The position numbers and the translations under genes were made by a program. A stretch of 50,946 nucleotides of DNA, from positions 1-50,946 of the forward strand of contig JAGXHM010000039.1 of NCBI GenBank assembly GCA_024636155.1. The letters are read 5' to 3'. Below, one piece after another: positions 8,619 through 16,971 of the stretch (its first letter is position 1; each line of letters starts with the position of its first letter). The notes beneath the pieces are model-generated. The model saw nothing but the letters and a program-made list of their open reading frames with translations, did no database searches and had not been told where the DNA came from. Source of the stretch: Deltaproteobacteria bacterium. GTDB lineage: Bacteria > Desulfobacterota > Desulfuromonadia > Desulfuromonadales > BM103.

Positions 8619-9620
8619 CTACATGAGTTTTGCTTTGGATGCCACTTCTGCTGGAATGGTTAATCCTAATTGTGTAGCCGTCTGATTGTTGATTTTCAGG
8701 GACACTTTCTTGGCTTCCCTTACCGGCAGGATGTGCACTTTTTGCCCTTGTAACGCTTGCAATGCATGTACGGCAACCAGCTTGCCTTGTTCTTCCAGGT
8801 CTGCTTCGAGGCCGATCAATGCACCTTCTTCGACCAGACCGGGAATCTGTGAAAAGACGATGCATTGGCTAGCCTTGGCAGCGGCAAGAATCTCTTTGGT
8901 CTGCTGTGCCACAGCGACGCTTTCAGTCAGAAACAGGGCCTCAACTGCTCCGCTCAGTTTTGTGCCGAGCTCTGAGGCCTCCTTTGGGTTGCGGGCGTTT
9001 TCAGCGACGACTTTAAAACCGAAGGTCTTACCCTTCTCGATAATTTCAGCCAGCTGCTCTTCGGAGCCCTTTTCTCCTTTGGTGTAAAGAACTCCAACTG
9101 TTTTGACCGGTTTGATCGCCATGAGGGCTTCAATCAATATGGCCGGATTGGTTTTGCTGGTTGCGCCGCTGGCATCGGTGCCCGGGGCTGCAAGGGTCTT
9201 GACCACTCCGAGAACGACTGGATCGTAAACATCAGCAAAGAGCAAGGGAGTGCCTTTTATCGTTTCTGTAGCGATGATAGTCGCATGTGAACCGTAGGTG
9301 ACGATCAGTGTCGCGCCAGCGGCTTCCGCACGTCGAAGACTGTTGGTCAAGGACATCTTGTCAGAGTTTGGGCTCTGCTTGAAAATCTTCAGCTTGTCCT
9401 CACCGAAGCCACCACTCTGAAGCACTGTGGTCATAGCTTCGTAGACCTTCTGGTAGCGAGGAATATCTGCGGTTACGATCGTCGCCATAATCTGTTCGGC
9501 AGTGGCTGCTGGAACAAAGACGCCAGCCAGCAGGAGTCCGGTCAGAAGAGGGCAAAGCAACCCACGACAAAATTTGTGGATCGATATGTTTTGAATGTAC
9601 GTCATATGTGCCACTTTCAC
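8619..9620 (-). CDS. ABC-type substrate-binding protein (ABC_sub_bind family), no transporter partner
   Basis: 333 residues. An N-terminal signal peptide has hydrophobic core [16 protein letters not shown] and likely cleavage after ATA. The rest fits the PF04392-type periplasmic-binding fold: [45 protein letters not shown] and [18 protein letters not shown]. Some family members bind aromatic amino acids, but the ligand here cannot be read from sequence. The GTG start at 9620 overlaps the porin stop (GTGA), so translation is coupled; ATG 9605 is an alternative. No permease or ATPase gene is nearby, and a chemoreceptor follows. It is more likely a periplasmic sensor component than part of a transporter (inference). 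Confidence 0.88.
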   Translation of the reverse strand: MKVAHMTYIQNISIHKFCRGLLCPLLTGLLLAGVFVPAATAEQIMATIVTADIPRYQKVYEAMTTVLQSGGFGEDKLKIFKQSPNSDKMSLTNSLRRAEAAGATLIVTYGSHATIIATETIKGTPLLFADVYDPVVLGVVKTLAAPGTDASGATSKTNPAILIEALMAIKPVKTVGVLYTKGEKGSEEQLAEIIEKGKTFGFKVVAENARNPKEASELGTKLSGAVEALFLTESVAVAQQTKEILAAAKASQCIVFSQIPGLVEEGALIGLEADLEEQGKLVAVHALQALQGQKVHILPVREAKKVSLKINNQTATQLGLTIPAEVASKAKLM

Positions 9621-11653
9621 CAGTTACGACTCAAACTGACCATGCAGGTTTGCACTGAACCGTCGTAGCCGTTGCTGTTGCGTTCATCGTATTTACCATA
9701 AGACGCTTCGACCCCGCACGCCCAGTTGTCATCGATTTGCCAGTTAACGCGGCCGCGCACGCCTTTCTGGCGCAGGTCGAGCTCACTGATCTCTTTCAGG
9801 TCGGTACTGGTCGCATTCGCTTGGTATGGCACTCCATAAAGATTGTAATTAAAAGGCCCTTCGTTAAAATCTGCCGAATAGTCAGCGTTGGAACGGATGT
9901 AGTATCCTTCCAGGCGACAAGAGAGATTTTCCAGTGCCTGCATGGTCATGCCCAAGGTGACAGAGTGTACAGTCTGCTGGTAGTCGACGTTGTCATCCTT
10001 GAATAAATAGGGATCTGAGGTGCCAAAGAGGAGGTCCTGCTCTATGTCGGTGTGGAAATAGCCGTAGTTGAGGTCGAAACTAAGCCCTTCGCGCGGGTTC
10101 ACCCAGCTACTCAGGGTCAGGTTTTGCTGCTTTTTTGTCCGGTCACGTTGAAAGTCGTGCTGCTCATAATTGTCATTCTCCTCGCGTAGCAGGTTGGCGT
10201 TGGCCAGAAGCCCCCAGAACGGAGAGGGGGTATAACTGGTGGAGAAAAACAGCTCCTGGCTCTCTTCAAAAGAGGAGCCGTAGGCGGGGTTGTCGTTGTT
10301 CTGGATAGCTACCCAGCCGCTCAGTTTGAGTGCCGATTTGTCCAGCAGGCGACTGCTGAAACCGAGTTTCGCCCTGGTAATGATCTCATTGTCAGGGAGC
10401 AGCCAGTTGTGGTTGATCTGGACTGGGTCGGCCGAGCTTACAAAAGCTTCTTCGGGCCCGGTGTTGCTGCGATCGATATCCTCGCGGCGCAACTCACCCT
10501 TCAAAGTCAAATGGCGGGATGGACGATAGTTGACACTTGCCTCGTACCAGGCGCGTTTTATGTCCATCGCTTCACGAACCTCAAGAGGCTCGGATTTTGT
10601 TGATCCGTAGGTGGTGAGGGAATCACTGTTGTCGGCATCCATGTCCAGCAGGCGATAGCGGAAGTTGAAGGTCCACTGCTCGCCCGGCGTGTAGGTGACG
10701 TCACTCGCGTTTTTGAAATAGTCGGTTTCGGCATTGACTGGCGATACCGAGCTCAGGTCAGAACGATTCTCGCGCTTGCCGATGGTAAAGCTCGTGCTGC
10801 CGACCAGGCCACCGGAGGGAGCCGTACTCAGCTTCAGGGTCGTTTCTGTGAGCTTGTTGTCGGGGTCTTCGTTGTGGTCGTACTCTCCTGGATCTCGCCC
10901 GCGGTCGTGACTGTCAAAGTAATCATTGGGGACCGGCTCCCGGTCACGGAAGGTCCTGAACAGGGTTTCCAGGACGATATCGACGTAACCCACATGAGCG
11001 TCGACGCTGGCTTTGACTTCCTCGGTGACGCGGTCGATCTTGCGTGTCTGGCTCTGAACGTGGCAAGCGCCAGCACAGTTTTCATCGGCAAAGCGCATCT
11101 GCTTGTCGCCGTTTTTTTCGTAACGCCAGAAGGCCAGATTGATGTGCGCGGGGTAGTCCGGCATCTTCACCCTCAGCTTCGCCTCGTTGGTGTCAAGTCG
11201 CTGTCCATACTTGTCACCGGCATCATAATCTGTGAAGTCTACTCGATCGTTACCGTTACTGCTTGCTGTCGGGCGTTCTTCGTAAGGGATGTGATCGAGA
11301 TTGTGGAAGAAGCGTTCCGAGCGCAGATCCAGCTGCATCAAATTCATGTTGTCTATGTGAACTGCGGCTCTGTAATCTTCCTCATCCAAATAATCGATGC
11401 CGAGATCAAGGTGAAAAGGGCCACGGTCGGTAAATAGATTGACTTTGAAGAGAGCTCCCGATTCGAGCGCTTCATATTCGAGGACTCGCCCTGGGTTGTC
11501 GTTGCTGCTGACGCCGCGGTAGCCGACTGTGACACTGGCTTCTGTGTCAATCAATTCGACCTCTGCCGACTCGGTTATGTCTGCCTGTGTCACTCCGGAA
11601 CCGAAGAGGAGCATTCCAAAAGTCATCGCTAATAAGGTCCTATATCCGTTCAC
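9617..11653 (-). CDS. MtrB/PioB-like outer-membrane beta-barrel (porin of a porin-cytochrome conduit)
   Basis: 678 residues. It has a signal peptide (LLAMTFGMLLFGSGVTQA), many alternating hydrophobic strands with acidic and aromatic girdles, and a C-terminal aromatic residue (SLSRNW), all hallmarks of an outer-membrane barrel. The N-terminal region has the GYRGVSSNDNPGRVLEYEAL segment seen in decahaem-associated barrels. An unusual CAGACH (C193-H198, a CX3CH site) lies in a soluble-looking loop followed by QSQTRKID. GTG start 11653 has AGGAGG upstream. It is encoded directly after the decahaem lipoprotein, which such barrels hold across the outer membrane to pass electrons. Family assignment is by overall pattern, not a domain search. 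Confidence 0.85.
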   Translation of the reverse strand: MNGYRTLLAMTFGMLLFGSGVTQADITESAEVELIDTEASVTVGYRGVSSNDNPGRVLEYEALESGALFKVNLFTDRGPFHLDLGIDYLDEEDYRAAVHIDNMNLMQLDLRSERFFHNLDHIPYEERPTASSNGNDRVDFTDYDAGDKYGQRLDTNEAKLRVKMPDYPAHINLAFWRYEKNGDKQMRFADENCAGACHVQSQTRKIDRVTEEVKASVDAHVGYVDIVLETLFRTFRDREPVPNDYFDSHDRGRDPGEYDHNEDPDNKLTETTLKLSTAPSGGLVGSTSFTIGKRENRSDLSSVSPVNAETDYFKNASDVTYTPGEQWTFNFRYRLLDMDADNSDSLTTYGSTKSEPLEVREAMDIKRAWYEASVNYRPSRHLTLKGELRREDIDRSNTGPEEAFVSSADPVQINHNWLLPDNEIITRAKLGFSSRLLDKSALKLSGWVAIQNNDNPAYGSSFEESQELFFSTSYTPSPFWGLLANANLLREENDNYEQHDFQRDRTKKQQNLTLSSWVNPREGLSFDLNYGYFHTDIEQDLLFGTSDPYLFKDDNVDYQQTVHSVTLGMTMQALENLSCRLEGYYIRSNADYSADFNEGPFNYNLYGVPYQANATSTDLKEISELDLRQKGVRGRVNWQIDDNWACGVEASYGKYDERNSNGYDGSVQTCMVSLSRNW

Positions 11654-11694
11654 AGTCGCCTCCTGAAGATAATTGAAAATGTGCTGTCAAGTTC

Positions 11695-12681
11695 CTAACG
11701 TGCAATGAAGGTTCCACGGCCATGTGCGGACGGTATGTCGGTGCCGTGAATGGAAGAATGACAGTCGGTGCAGCGGGAGAAGAACGCCTGCTTCATGCTA
11801 TCGTTGGCGAGGGTTCCCTGGTCGGATAGAGGCCCATGGTGGCCGGCATGGCATTGCATGCAGAGGAACGGCTGGCTAACGGTTAACAGATTATTGTTCG
11901 GTGAACCGTGCGGATTGTGGCAATTGGTACAATCTTCGGTGACATCAGCGTGTTCGTAGACGAACGGTCCTTGATATTCCATATGACAGCGGGTGCAGAC
12001 CGCCTTGATCTGCATCGACTTGAGATTGGTGGAGTTCGAAGAATTGTGCGGATCGTGGCAATCAGTGCAGCTCATCTTATGCTCTGGGACTGGGTGATGG
12101 GAGAACTGGCTGAATGCCATTTTGACCGAAATGTGACAGGTGACGCATGCATCATACTGCTCGAGTCTGCCGAGTTTCTGCTGCGGCCCAGTATGGAGCT
12201 TGTGGCAGTTAAAACAGCTCACCTCGCTGAGGGCGTGGATGCTGCTGTTCCAGTTGATGAGATTCGGTGTCGATGCGGCCGAATGACAGCGCAGGCAGAT
12301 CATTGACTGGGCCTGGGCCGGGAACTCGGAGAGGGGAAGTAGTTGTTTGAAATCACAGGTTTTGTTTTCAGCGGCGTGTTCGACGGCCAAGCTGCCTGGG
12401 CCATGGCAGGATTCGCAGTTGACCAGCGGCAGGCCAGTCTCTTGCGAGATCTGATCACCGTGTACGGAGAGTTTGAAGTCTTTGCCAACCTTGTCGTGGA
12501 CGTGACATTCTTTCAGGCAGTTTTCGTCACCGATGTAGTTGGCGTCGAGATTGCCCACCAGGATGGTTTCGTAATCCCTGACCGGCGCAATCGGTTGCGA
12601 AGAACGTAAGGTGGCAAGATCGGAGCAGGCAACAATGACAACGCTTGCCAGGACAAGAAAAAGGGGAACTTGATATCGCAA
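11695..12681 (-). CDS. Decahaem c-type cytochrome lipoprotein, DmsE/MtrA-like
   Basis: 328 residues. A signal peptide ends in a lipobox (VIVAC, C19), so it is probably a periplasm-facing lipoprotein. Nine CXXCH sites start at residues 89, 129, 156, 179, 205, 229, 251, 274 and 304. A tenth site, CLKECH at 55-60, has three residues between the cysteines (CX3CH). Ten sites match the DmsE/MtrA decahaem family that plugs MtrB/PioB barrels. The start is set at TTG 12681 because AGGAGG lies 6 nt before it and the signal peptide begins there; the upstream in-frame TTG at 12720 has no ribosome site and adds 13 residues. It is the first gene of a four-gene operon with the porin, binding protein and chemoreceptor. 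Confidence 0.9.
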   Translation of the reverse strand: MRYQVPLFLVLASVVIVACSDLATLRSSQPIAPVRDYETILVGNLDANYIGDENCLKECHVHDKVGKDFKLSVHGDQISQETGLPLVNCESCHGPGSLAVEHAAENKTCDFKQLLPLSEFPAQAQSMICLRCHSAASTPNLINWNSSIHALSEVSCFNCHKLHTGPQQKLGRLEQYDACVTCHISVKMAFSQFSHHPVPEHKMSCTDCHDPHNSSNSTNLKSMQIKAVCTRCHMEYQGPFVYEHADVTEDCTNCHNPHGSPNNNLLTVSQPFLCMQCHAGHHGPLSDQGTLANDSMKQAFFSRCTDCHSSIHGTDIPSAHGRGTFIAR

Positions 12682-12837
12682 GGCAGACCTCCTAAAGTGT
12701 AGCGTGAACCCGGATAGCAAACATTAAAAGTAAAAATCAGTAAATTGATAACAGTTTAAAAAGACTCATTGTGGCTGATTCCCCATAAAAATTGAGGTCT
12801 TTGCGCTTTGAACACAACTTAAATTGAGGTTAAAGAA

Positions 12838-12853
12838 TGCAGCAATTGTTCCG
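12838..12853 (-). promoter_or_regulatory. Possible sigma54-type promoter of the decahaem-porin operon
   Basis: The minus strand reads CGGAACAATTGCTGCA, with GG and GC exactly 10 bp apart as in -24/-12 promoters. The -12 half (TGCA) is good, but the -24 half deviates (CGGAACA instead of TGGCACG). It would give a leader of about 150 nt before the TTG start. The rest of the 410-bp gap (12682-13091) is AT-rich with no other obvious signal apart from a possible small minus-strand frame at 12953-13093. Confidence 0.35.
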
Positions 12854-12952
12854 CTTTAACTTCTTTTTGTGGAGAAACAGTTGAAACAACTGAAATAATT
12901 GAGATATTAGTAATATTGAAGTGTATGTAAGATTTGAAATTTACAATAGACC

Positions 12953-13093
12953 TCAGATCAAATCAACCTTATTAACTGCTTCCACTCTGTGCTTTGGCGT
13001 TGCAAAGGCCATCTGAAGCTCCGGGTACAAGCAAACCTTAACCTGCTTTTCATCCTTGCACTGATCCATCTCCCAATGAGAAACTTTCGCCAT
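12953..13093 (-). CDS. Possible 46-residue ORF of unknown function
   Basis: A minus-strand frame starts ATG GCG AAA GTT and ends TGA. It encodes MAKVSHWEMDQCKDEKQ then VKVCLYPELQMAFATPKHRV and a short tail, a composition that looks protein-like. Its start codon overlaps the start codon of the divergent GreA/B-like gene at 13092. That is an odd arrangement, because each ribosome site would lie in the other gene. GAGG lies about 12-15 nt upstream. Reported as a weak candidate only; it may be chance or a fragment. Confidence 0.2.
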   Translation of the reverse strand: MAKVSHWEMDQCKDEKQVKVCLYPELQMAFATPKHRVEAVNKVDLI

Positions 13094-13574
13094 GCATAAA
13101 GAAGACCTCTTAAATCAAATCATCACAACCTTGACCGCTGATCTCAACACTCTGACGACTGCGGCAAAGACCGCGCACGCCGCCGCGACACATACAGAGT
13201 GTCTTCCCGATAACAAATATGACACCACCGGACTTGAGGCCTCCTACATTGCGCAAGGGCAGGCCAATCGCGCCCAGGATATCAAGCAGTCTCTGGAGAG
13301 ATATCGGAAGCTTGTAATCCGCACCTTTGACGATGAGAGCCCAATCCGTTTGACCGCTTTGGTTACCATCGAGGCCGATGATGGCAGTTGCAGACAGCTC
13401 TTCCTGGGGCCTGATGCAGGCGGATTGAAATTGACTGACGGCGATGCGGAGTGCATTGTCATCACGTCTCTCTCGCCTTTGGGGCGTGCGCTGCTTGGTA
13501 AAGTCTGCGGGGATGAGATACATATCAGTCGTGGCGCTACCCGGAAAAGTTTCATTATTGTAGCCGTCGTTTGA
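13092..13574 (+). CDS. GreA/GreB C-terminal-domain protein
   Basis: 160 residues. An N-terminal helical region contains ATHTECLPDNKYDTTGLEASY, a segment common to a family of short GreAB-like proteins. A C-terminal FKBP-like Gre domain ends ITSLSPLGRALLGKVCGDEI, matching the SPLGRALLGK(K)xGDxV strand of GreA, GreB and Rnk. Classical Gre factors have an N-terminal coiled coil with two acidic tip residues that rescue backtracked RNA polymerase. That coiled coil is not obvious here, so transcript-cleavage activity cannot be claimed. The gene is monocistronic, convergent with dapL and ended by a shared terminator. Confidence 0.8.
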   Translation: MHKEDLLNQIITTLTADLNTLTTAAKTAHAAATHTECLPDNKYDTTGLEASYIAQGQANRAQDIKQSLERYRKLVIRTFDDESPIRLTALVTIEADDGSCRQLFLGPDAGGLKLTDGDAECIVITSLSPLGRALLGKVCGDEIHISRGATRKSFIIVAVV

Positions 13575-13595
13575 CGGTGAATATGGTTTTAAAAC

Positions 13596-13626
13596 AAAAA
13601 AGGCGACCTTAGCGGTCGCCTTTTTT
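13596..13626. terminator. Bidirectional terminator between the GreAB-like gene and dapL
   Basis: The stem GGCGACC / GGTCGCC has a TTAGC loop and is flanked by six A on the left and six T on the right. It works as a Rho-independent terminator in both directions, 21 nt after the GreAB-like stop and 19 nt after the dapL stop. Confidence 0.92.
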
Positions 13627-13644
13627 GTTGATATATCGAAGCCG

Positions 13645-14880
13645 TTACTTGCCCCACTTCTCTTTGATCCTCTGTACGGCAGTTGTTACATTGTCACGGT
13701 CGCCGAATGCTGAGAGCCGGAAGTAACCCTCGCCAGAGTGGCCGAAGCCGCTACCGGGGGTGCCGACGACATGGCATTCGTTCAGGAGCTTGTCGAAGAA
13801 GTCCCAGCTGGTCATGCCCTCCGGAGTCTCCAGCCAGATGTAGGGGGCATTGACGCCACCAAAACAGTTGATCCTGGCAGACGTCAGCCCCTCACGGATG
13901 ATGCGGGCATTCTCCATGTAATAATCGATGGTCTCTGTGATCTGCGCCCAGCCTTCATCAGAGTAGACAGCAGCGGCAGCTTTTTGCACCGGGTAGGAGA
14001 CGCCGTTGAACTTGGTGGCCTGACGACGGTTCCAGAGCTTGTTGAAGCTGTATCTCTCGCCTGTATCAGTGGTGCCCATCAACCCCTCGGGAACGACTAC
14101 CAGGCCGCAACGTACACCGGTGAAGCCGGCAGTCTTGGAGAAGGAGCGGAATTCAATAGCGCATTCGCGGGCACCCTCGATTTCATAAATTGAGTGGGGA
14201 ATGTCTGGCTCGGTGATGAATGCCTCGTAGGCCGCATCAAAGAGGATCACGGCATCGTTGGCCAGCGCGTAATCGACCCATTTCTTCAGGTCGTCTTTGG
14301 TGGCTACAGCTCCGGTCGGGTTGTTCGGGTAGCAAAGGTAGATGACATCGACCTTCTCGCTTGGGATCTCCGGGGTGAAGTTGTTGGCGCCGGTGCAGGG
14401 CATGTAGTGAATGCCTGCATAGTAGCCTTTGTCGTCCGCTTGGCCTGTGCGGCCGATCATGACGTTGGTGTCGTTATAAACCGGGTAGACCGGGTCGCAG
14501 ATAGCAACCTTATTACCCAAATCAAAAATGTCGAGGATGTTGGAGCAGTCGCATTTGGAACCGTCAGAGATGAAAACCTCCGAGGTTTTCAGGTTGACAC
14601 CGAGGGGTTTGTAGGACTTGTCGATGATGACCTGTGAGAGCCAGCCGTAGCCCTGTTCTGGACCGTAGCCATGGAAGGTTTCACCTTTAGCCATGTCGTC
14701 GACGCCTTCGTGGAAAGCTTTCAGCACAGCAGGTGCCAGCGGCAGGGTGACATCGCCGATACCAAGACGGATGACTTTGGCCTCTGCGTTGGCGTCGGTA
14801 AACTCCTTAACGCGGCGACCGATCTCGGGGAAAAGGTATCCTGCTTGTAGTTTTAGGTAGTTGTCGTTAATTCTAGCCAT
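13645..14880 (-). CDS. dapL: LL-diaminopimelate aminotransferase
   Basis: 411 residues, the typical length. Fold-type I PLP enzyme with the Schiff-base lysine K249 in [14 protein letters not shown], substrate-specific [10 protein letters not shown] (about 39-48), YPNNPTGA (184-191) and an FDAAYEAF segment around 214-221. It converts tetrahydrodipicolinate directly to LL-diaminopimelate with glutamate, bypassing the succinylase and acetylase branches. This is the known route in Desulfuromonadales, chlamydiae and plants. It is last in the dapA-dapB-dapL order, 85 nt after dapB, and ends at a strong terminator. Confidence 0.96.
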   Translation of the reverse strand: MARINDNYLKLQAGYLFPEIGRRVKEFTDANAEAKVIRLGIGDVTLPLAPAVLKAFHEGVDDMAKGETFHGYGPEQGYGWLSQVIIDKSYKPLGVNLKTSEVFISDGSKCDCSNILDIFDLGNKVAICDPVYPVYNDTNVMIGRTGQADDKGYYAGIHYMPCTGANNFTPEIPSEKVDVIYLCYPNNPTGAVATKDDLKKWVDYALANDAVILFDAAYEAFITEPDIPHSIYEIEGARECAIEFRSFSKTAGFTGVRCGLVVVPEGLMGTTDTGERYSFNKLWNRRQATKFNGVSYPVQKAAAAVYSDEGWAQITETIDYYMENARIIREGLTSARINCFGGVNAPYIWLETPEGMTSWDFFDKLLNECHVVGTPGSGFGHSGEGYFRLSAFGDRDNVTTAVQRIKEKWGK

Positions 14881-14965
14881 CTTTGTTTGTAACCTCCGTG
14901 GAGTTGAAAATTATCGGTACTCGGAAAGCGGAACGTGAAAAAAGCTTTAACCTCGTTCCTTGTTT

Positions 14966-15769
14966 TTATTTGAAACCAAGAACATCCTGCATGTCGTAAA
15001 GCCCGGCGCTCTTACCACCCAACCATCCGGCAGCGCGTATAGCGCCTCGAGCAAACATGTCGCGGCTCATGGCGCGGTGGGTCAGCTCAATGCGCTCTCC
15101 CATGCCGATGAAGTAGACGGTGTGCTCGCCGATAATATCGCCGCCACGTACGGTCTGCATACCGATCTCTTCCTGGCTGCGTTCGCCGCACATGCCTTCG
15201 CGATGATAGTTGGCGACCTGGTTGTAATCGCGATCGAGGGCGTCAGCAACGATTTCACCCATACGTACGGCGGTACCGGAAGGGGAATCTTTCTTCTTGT
15301 TATGGTGCAGCTCGACGATTTCGACATCGAAGCCTTCGCCGAGGGTTTGGGCCATATCTTTGAGCAGTTTAAAGCAGACGTTGACGCCGACGCTCATGTT
15401 CGGCGCAAAAACCACCGGGCTTGATTTGGCGACCCGTGCGATAACGTCACGTTGCTCCTGATTCAGGCCGGTTGTGCCGACCACCATTGCCTTGCCGAGT
15501 TTGGCGCAGACTTCCGCGTTGGCCAGGGTAACTTCCGGCCAGGTGAAATCGATCAGGACATCAGCGTTGGCCAGTGCCTCTTCCAGGGAATCGGTGATGG
15601 CAACGCCGAGATCGCCGCAGCCGGCAACGTAACCGGCATCGTCGCCGAGCTTTGCGTGTCCGGCCATTTCGACCGCACCAGCGACTTCCAAACCTTCGGC
15701 TTCGGTGACCAGGGTAATGATACGGCCGCCCATCCTGCCAGCAGCGCCTGTTACTGCAACCTTTATCAT
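14966..15769 (-). CDS. dapB: 4-hydroxy-tetrahydrodipicolinate reductase
   Basis: 267 residues from MIKVAVTGAAGRMGG. The Rossmann nucleotide site is GAAGRMG (8-14). The catalytic/substrate-binding segment ELHHNKKKDSPSGTA carries H155, H156 and nearby lysines. It reduces the DapA product to tetrahydrodipicolinate, which DapL then transaminates. ATG 15769 is chosen because the NAD motif must start near the N-terminus; eight extra codons upstream fall in a repeat-derived stretch. The gap to dapA holds a palindromic repeat. Confidence 0.96.
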   Translation of the reverse strand: MIKVAVTGAAGRMGGRIITLVTEAEGLEVAGAVEMAGHAKLGDDAGYVAGCGDLGVAITDSLEEALANADVLIDFTWPEVTLANAEVCAKLGKAMVVGTTGLNQEQRDVIARVAKSSPVVFAPNMSVGVNVCFKLLKDMAQTLGEGFDVEIVELHHNKKKDSPSGTAVRMGEIVADALDRDYNQVANYHREGMCGERSQEEIGMQTVRGGDIIGEHTVYFIGMGERIELTHRAMSRDMFARGAIRAAGWLGGKSAGLYDMQDVLGFK

Positions 15770-15784
15770 AATAAATACCTTTTG

Positions 15785-15853
15785 GGCTACCAAGGCACAA
15801 AGACACTAAGAGTCATTGGAACCTCTTGGCGCCTTCGCGTCTTTGCGGCAAAA
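15785..15853. repeat. Palindromic CAAAGAC/GTCTTTG repeat between dapA and dapB
   Basis: AAGGCACAAAGACACTAAGAG faces an inverted copy, CTCTTGGCGCCTTCGCGTCTTTGC, with a short spacer. Relatives occur at 16800-16915, 22850-23000, 44285-44410, 49112-49240 and 50578-50625 in this window. Confidence 0.7.
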
Positions 15854-16729
15854 TCAGATGACTTTGTACTTTTTCAAAACAGCCTTTAACTTCGCAAGTG
15901 TTTCATCGTCCATGTCCACCAGTGGCAGACGGACATTCGCTTGCAGCTTGCCCATCAGTTCCAGAGTCTTCTTGACTGGTACGGGGTTGGAATCGATAAA
16001 CATGGCGGTGTGGAATTCGAGCAGCTCAAGGTGCAGCTTGCGTCCCATCATGTAATCGCCGTTCTGCATGGTCTCGACCATATCTTTGACCTGCTTGGGG
16101 ATGGCGTTGGCAGAGACAGAAATGACGCCCTTGGCACCGCAGCACATCATCGGGAAGGTCAAAAAATCGTCACCAGAGATAACATCGATCTTGTCACCCG
16201 CCTTGGCCAGAATCTGACCGACCTGAGTGAGGTCGCCAGAGGCTTCCTTGATCGCCACAATGTTGGCGAATTCTGCCAATCGTGCCGTGGTATCGGCGGC
16301 CATGTTGACGCCAGTGCGGCCAGGTACATTGTAGAGCACCTGGGGCAGGGCAACTTCTTCGGCCAGTCGCTTGTAATGCTGGTAGATCCCCTCTTGAGAA
16401 GGCTTGTTGTAGTAAGGGCAAACCAGCAGCAGGCCATCGGCACCCATGGCTTTGGCGTTTTTCGACAGGTGGATCGCTTCGGCAGTATTGTTGGCGCCGG
16501 TTCCAGCGATAACCGGAATGCGCTTGTTGACCTGATCGAGGCAGACCTTGATGACGTACTCGTGCTCGTCAACATCGAGGGTTGCTGATTCTCCGGTTGT
16601 GCCGCAGGGGATGATGGCATCTGTGCCGTTTTCGATCTGGAAATCGATCAGCTGACGAAAGGTCTCCTCGGCGAACTGCCCCTGATTGTCGAAAGGGGTG
16701 ACAATAGCTACCATGGATCCACTGAACAT
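15854..16729 (-). CDS. dapA: 4-hydroxy-tetrahydrodipicolinate synthase
   Basis: 291 residues. TIM-barrel lyase with Schiff-base lysine K161 in NIVAIKEASGD, Y133 in VLYNVPGRTGVN, and the GTTGES loop (43-48). All align with the E. coli numbering. It condenses pyruvate and aspartate semialdehyde to open the lysine/diaminopimelate branch. The ATG follows a GGAG-type ribosome site. It is upstream of dapB in the same direction. The 242-nt gap before it, where relatives carry lysA, has only repeat-like sequence. Confidence 0.97.
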   Translation of the reverse strand: MFSGSMVAIVTPFDNQGQFAEETFRQLIDFQIENGTDAIIPCGTTGESATLDVDEHEYVIKVCLDQVNKRIPVIAGTGANNTAEAIHLSKNAKAMGADGLLLVCPYYNKPSQEGIYQHYKRLAEEVALPQVLYNVPGRTGVNMAADTTARLAEFANIVAIKEASGDLTQVGQILAKAGDKIDVISGDDFLTFPMMCCGAKGVISVSANAIPKQVKDMVETMQNGDYMMGRKLHLELLEFHTAMFIDSNPVPVKKTLELMGKLQANVRLPLVDMDDETLAKLKAVLKKYKVI

Positions 16730-16799
16730 AATTTACTCCCTGAATATACTCTTTTGAATAACGGGTTTATGCCCCAAGTAAAGGCCTGCCATTAAAACA

Positions 16800-16915
16800 T
16801 CAAGTCACTAAGAAGGCCTTTGCTATTGAAAACGTCAAGGCTGAGGTTATTGGCTTTTGACTTAAAAAACTCTTCTTGGTGTCTTTGTGCATTGGTGGCA
16901 AATACAGCCAATAAG
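16800..16915. repeat. Palindromic repeat copy in the lipoprotein-dapA gap
   Basis: CAAGTCACTAAGAAGGCC and, about 60 nt on, CTTCTTGGTGTCTTTGTGCATTGGTGGCAAA form imperfect inverted arms of the same family seen at 15785-15853. There is no open frame of interest in 16730-16971. Confidence 0.5.
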
Positions 16916-16971
16916 ACCCGTTGATTAATGAAATACCCACTCTCTATAATGCCACACTTGTAGAGGGCGTA

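Noticed and set aside
14194-14637. Long plus-strand frame opposite dapL
   Set aside because: It lies wholly inside the well-conserved dapL gene on the other strand, with no start signal; a shadow frame.
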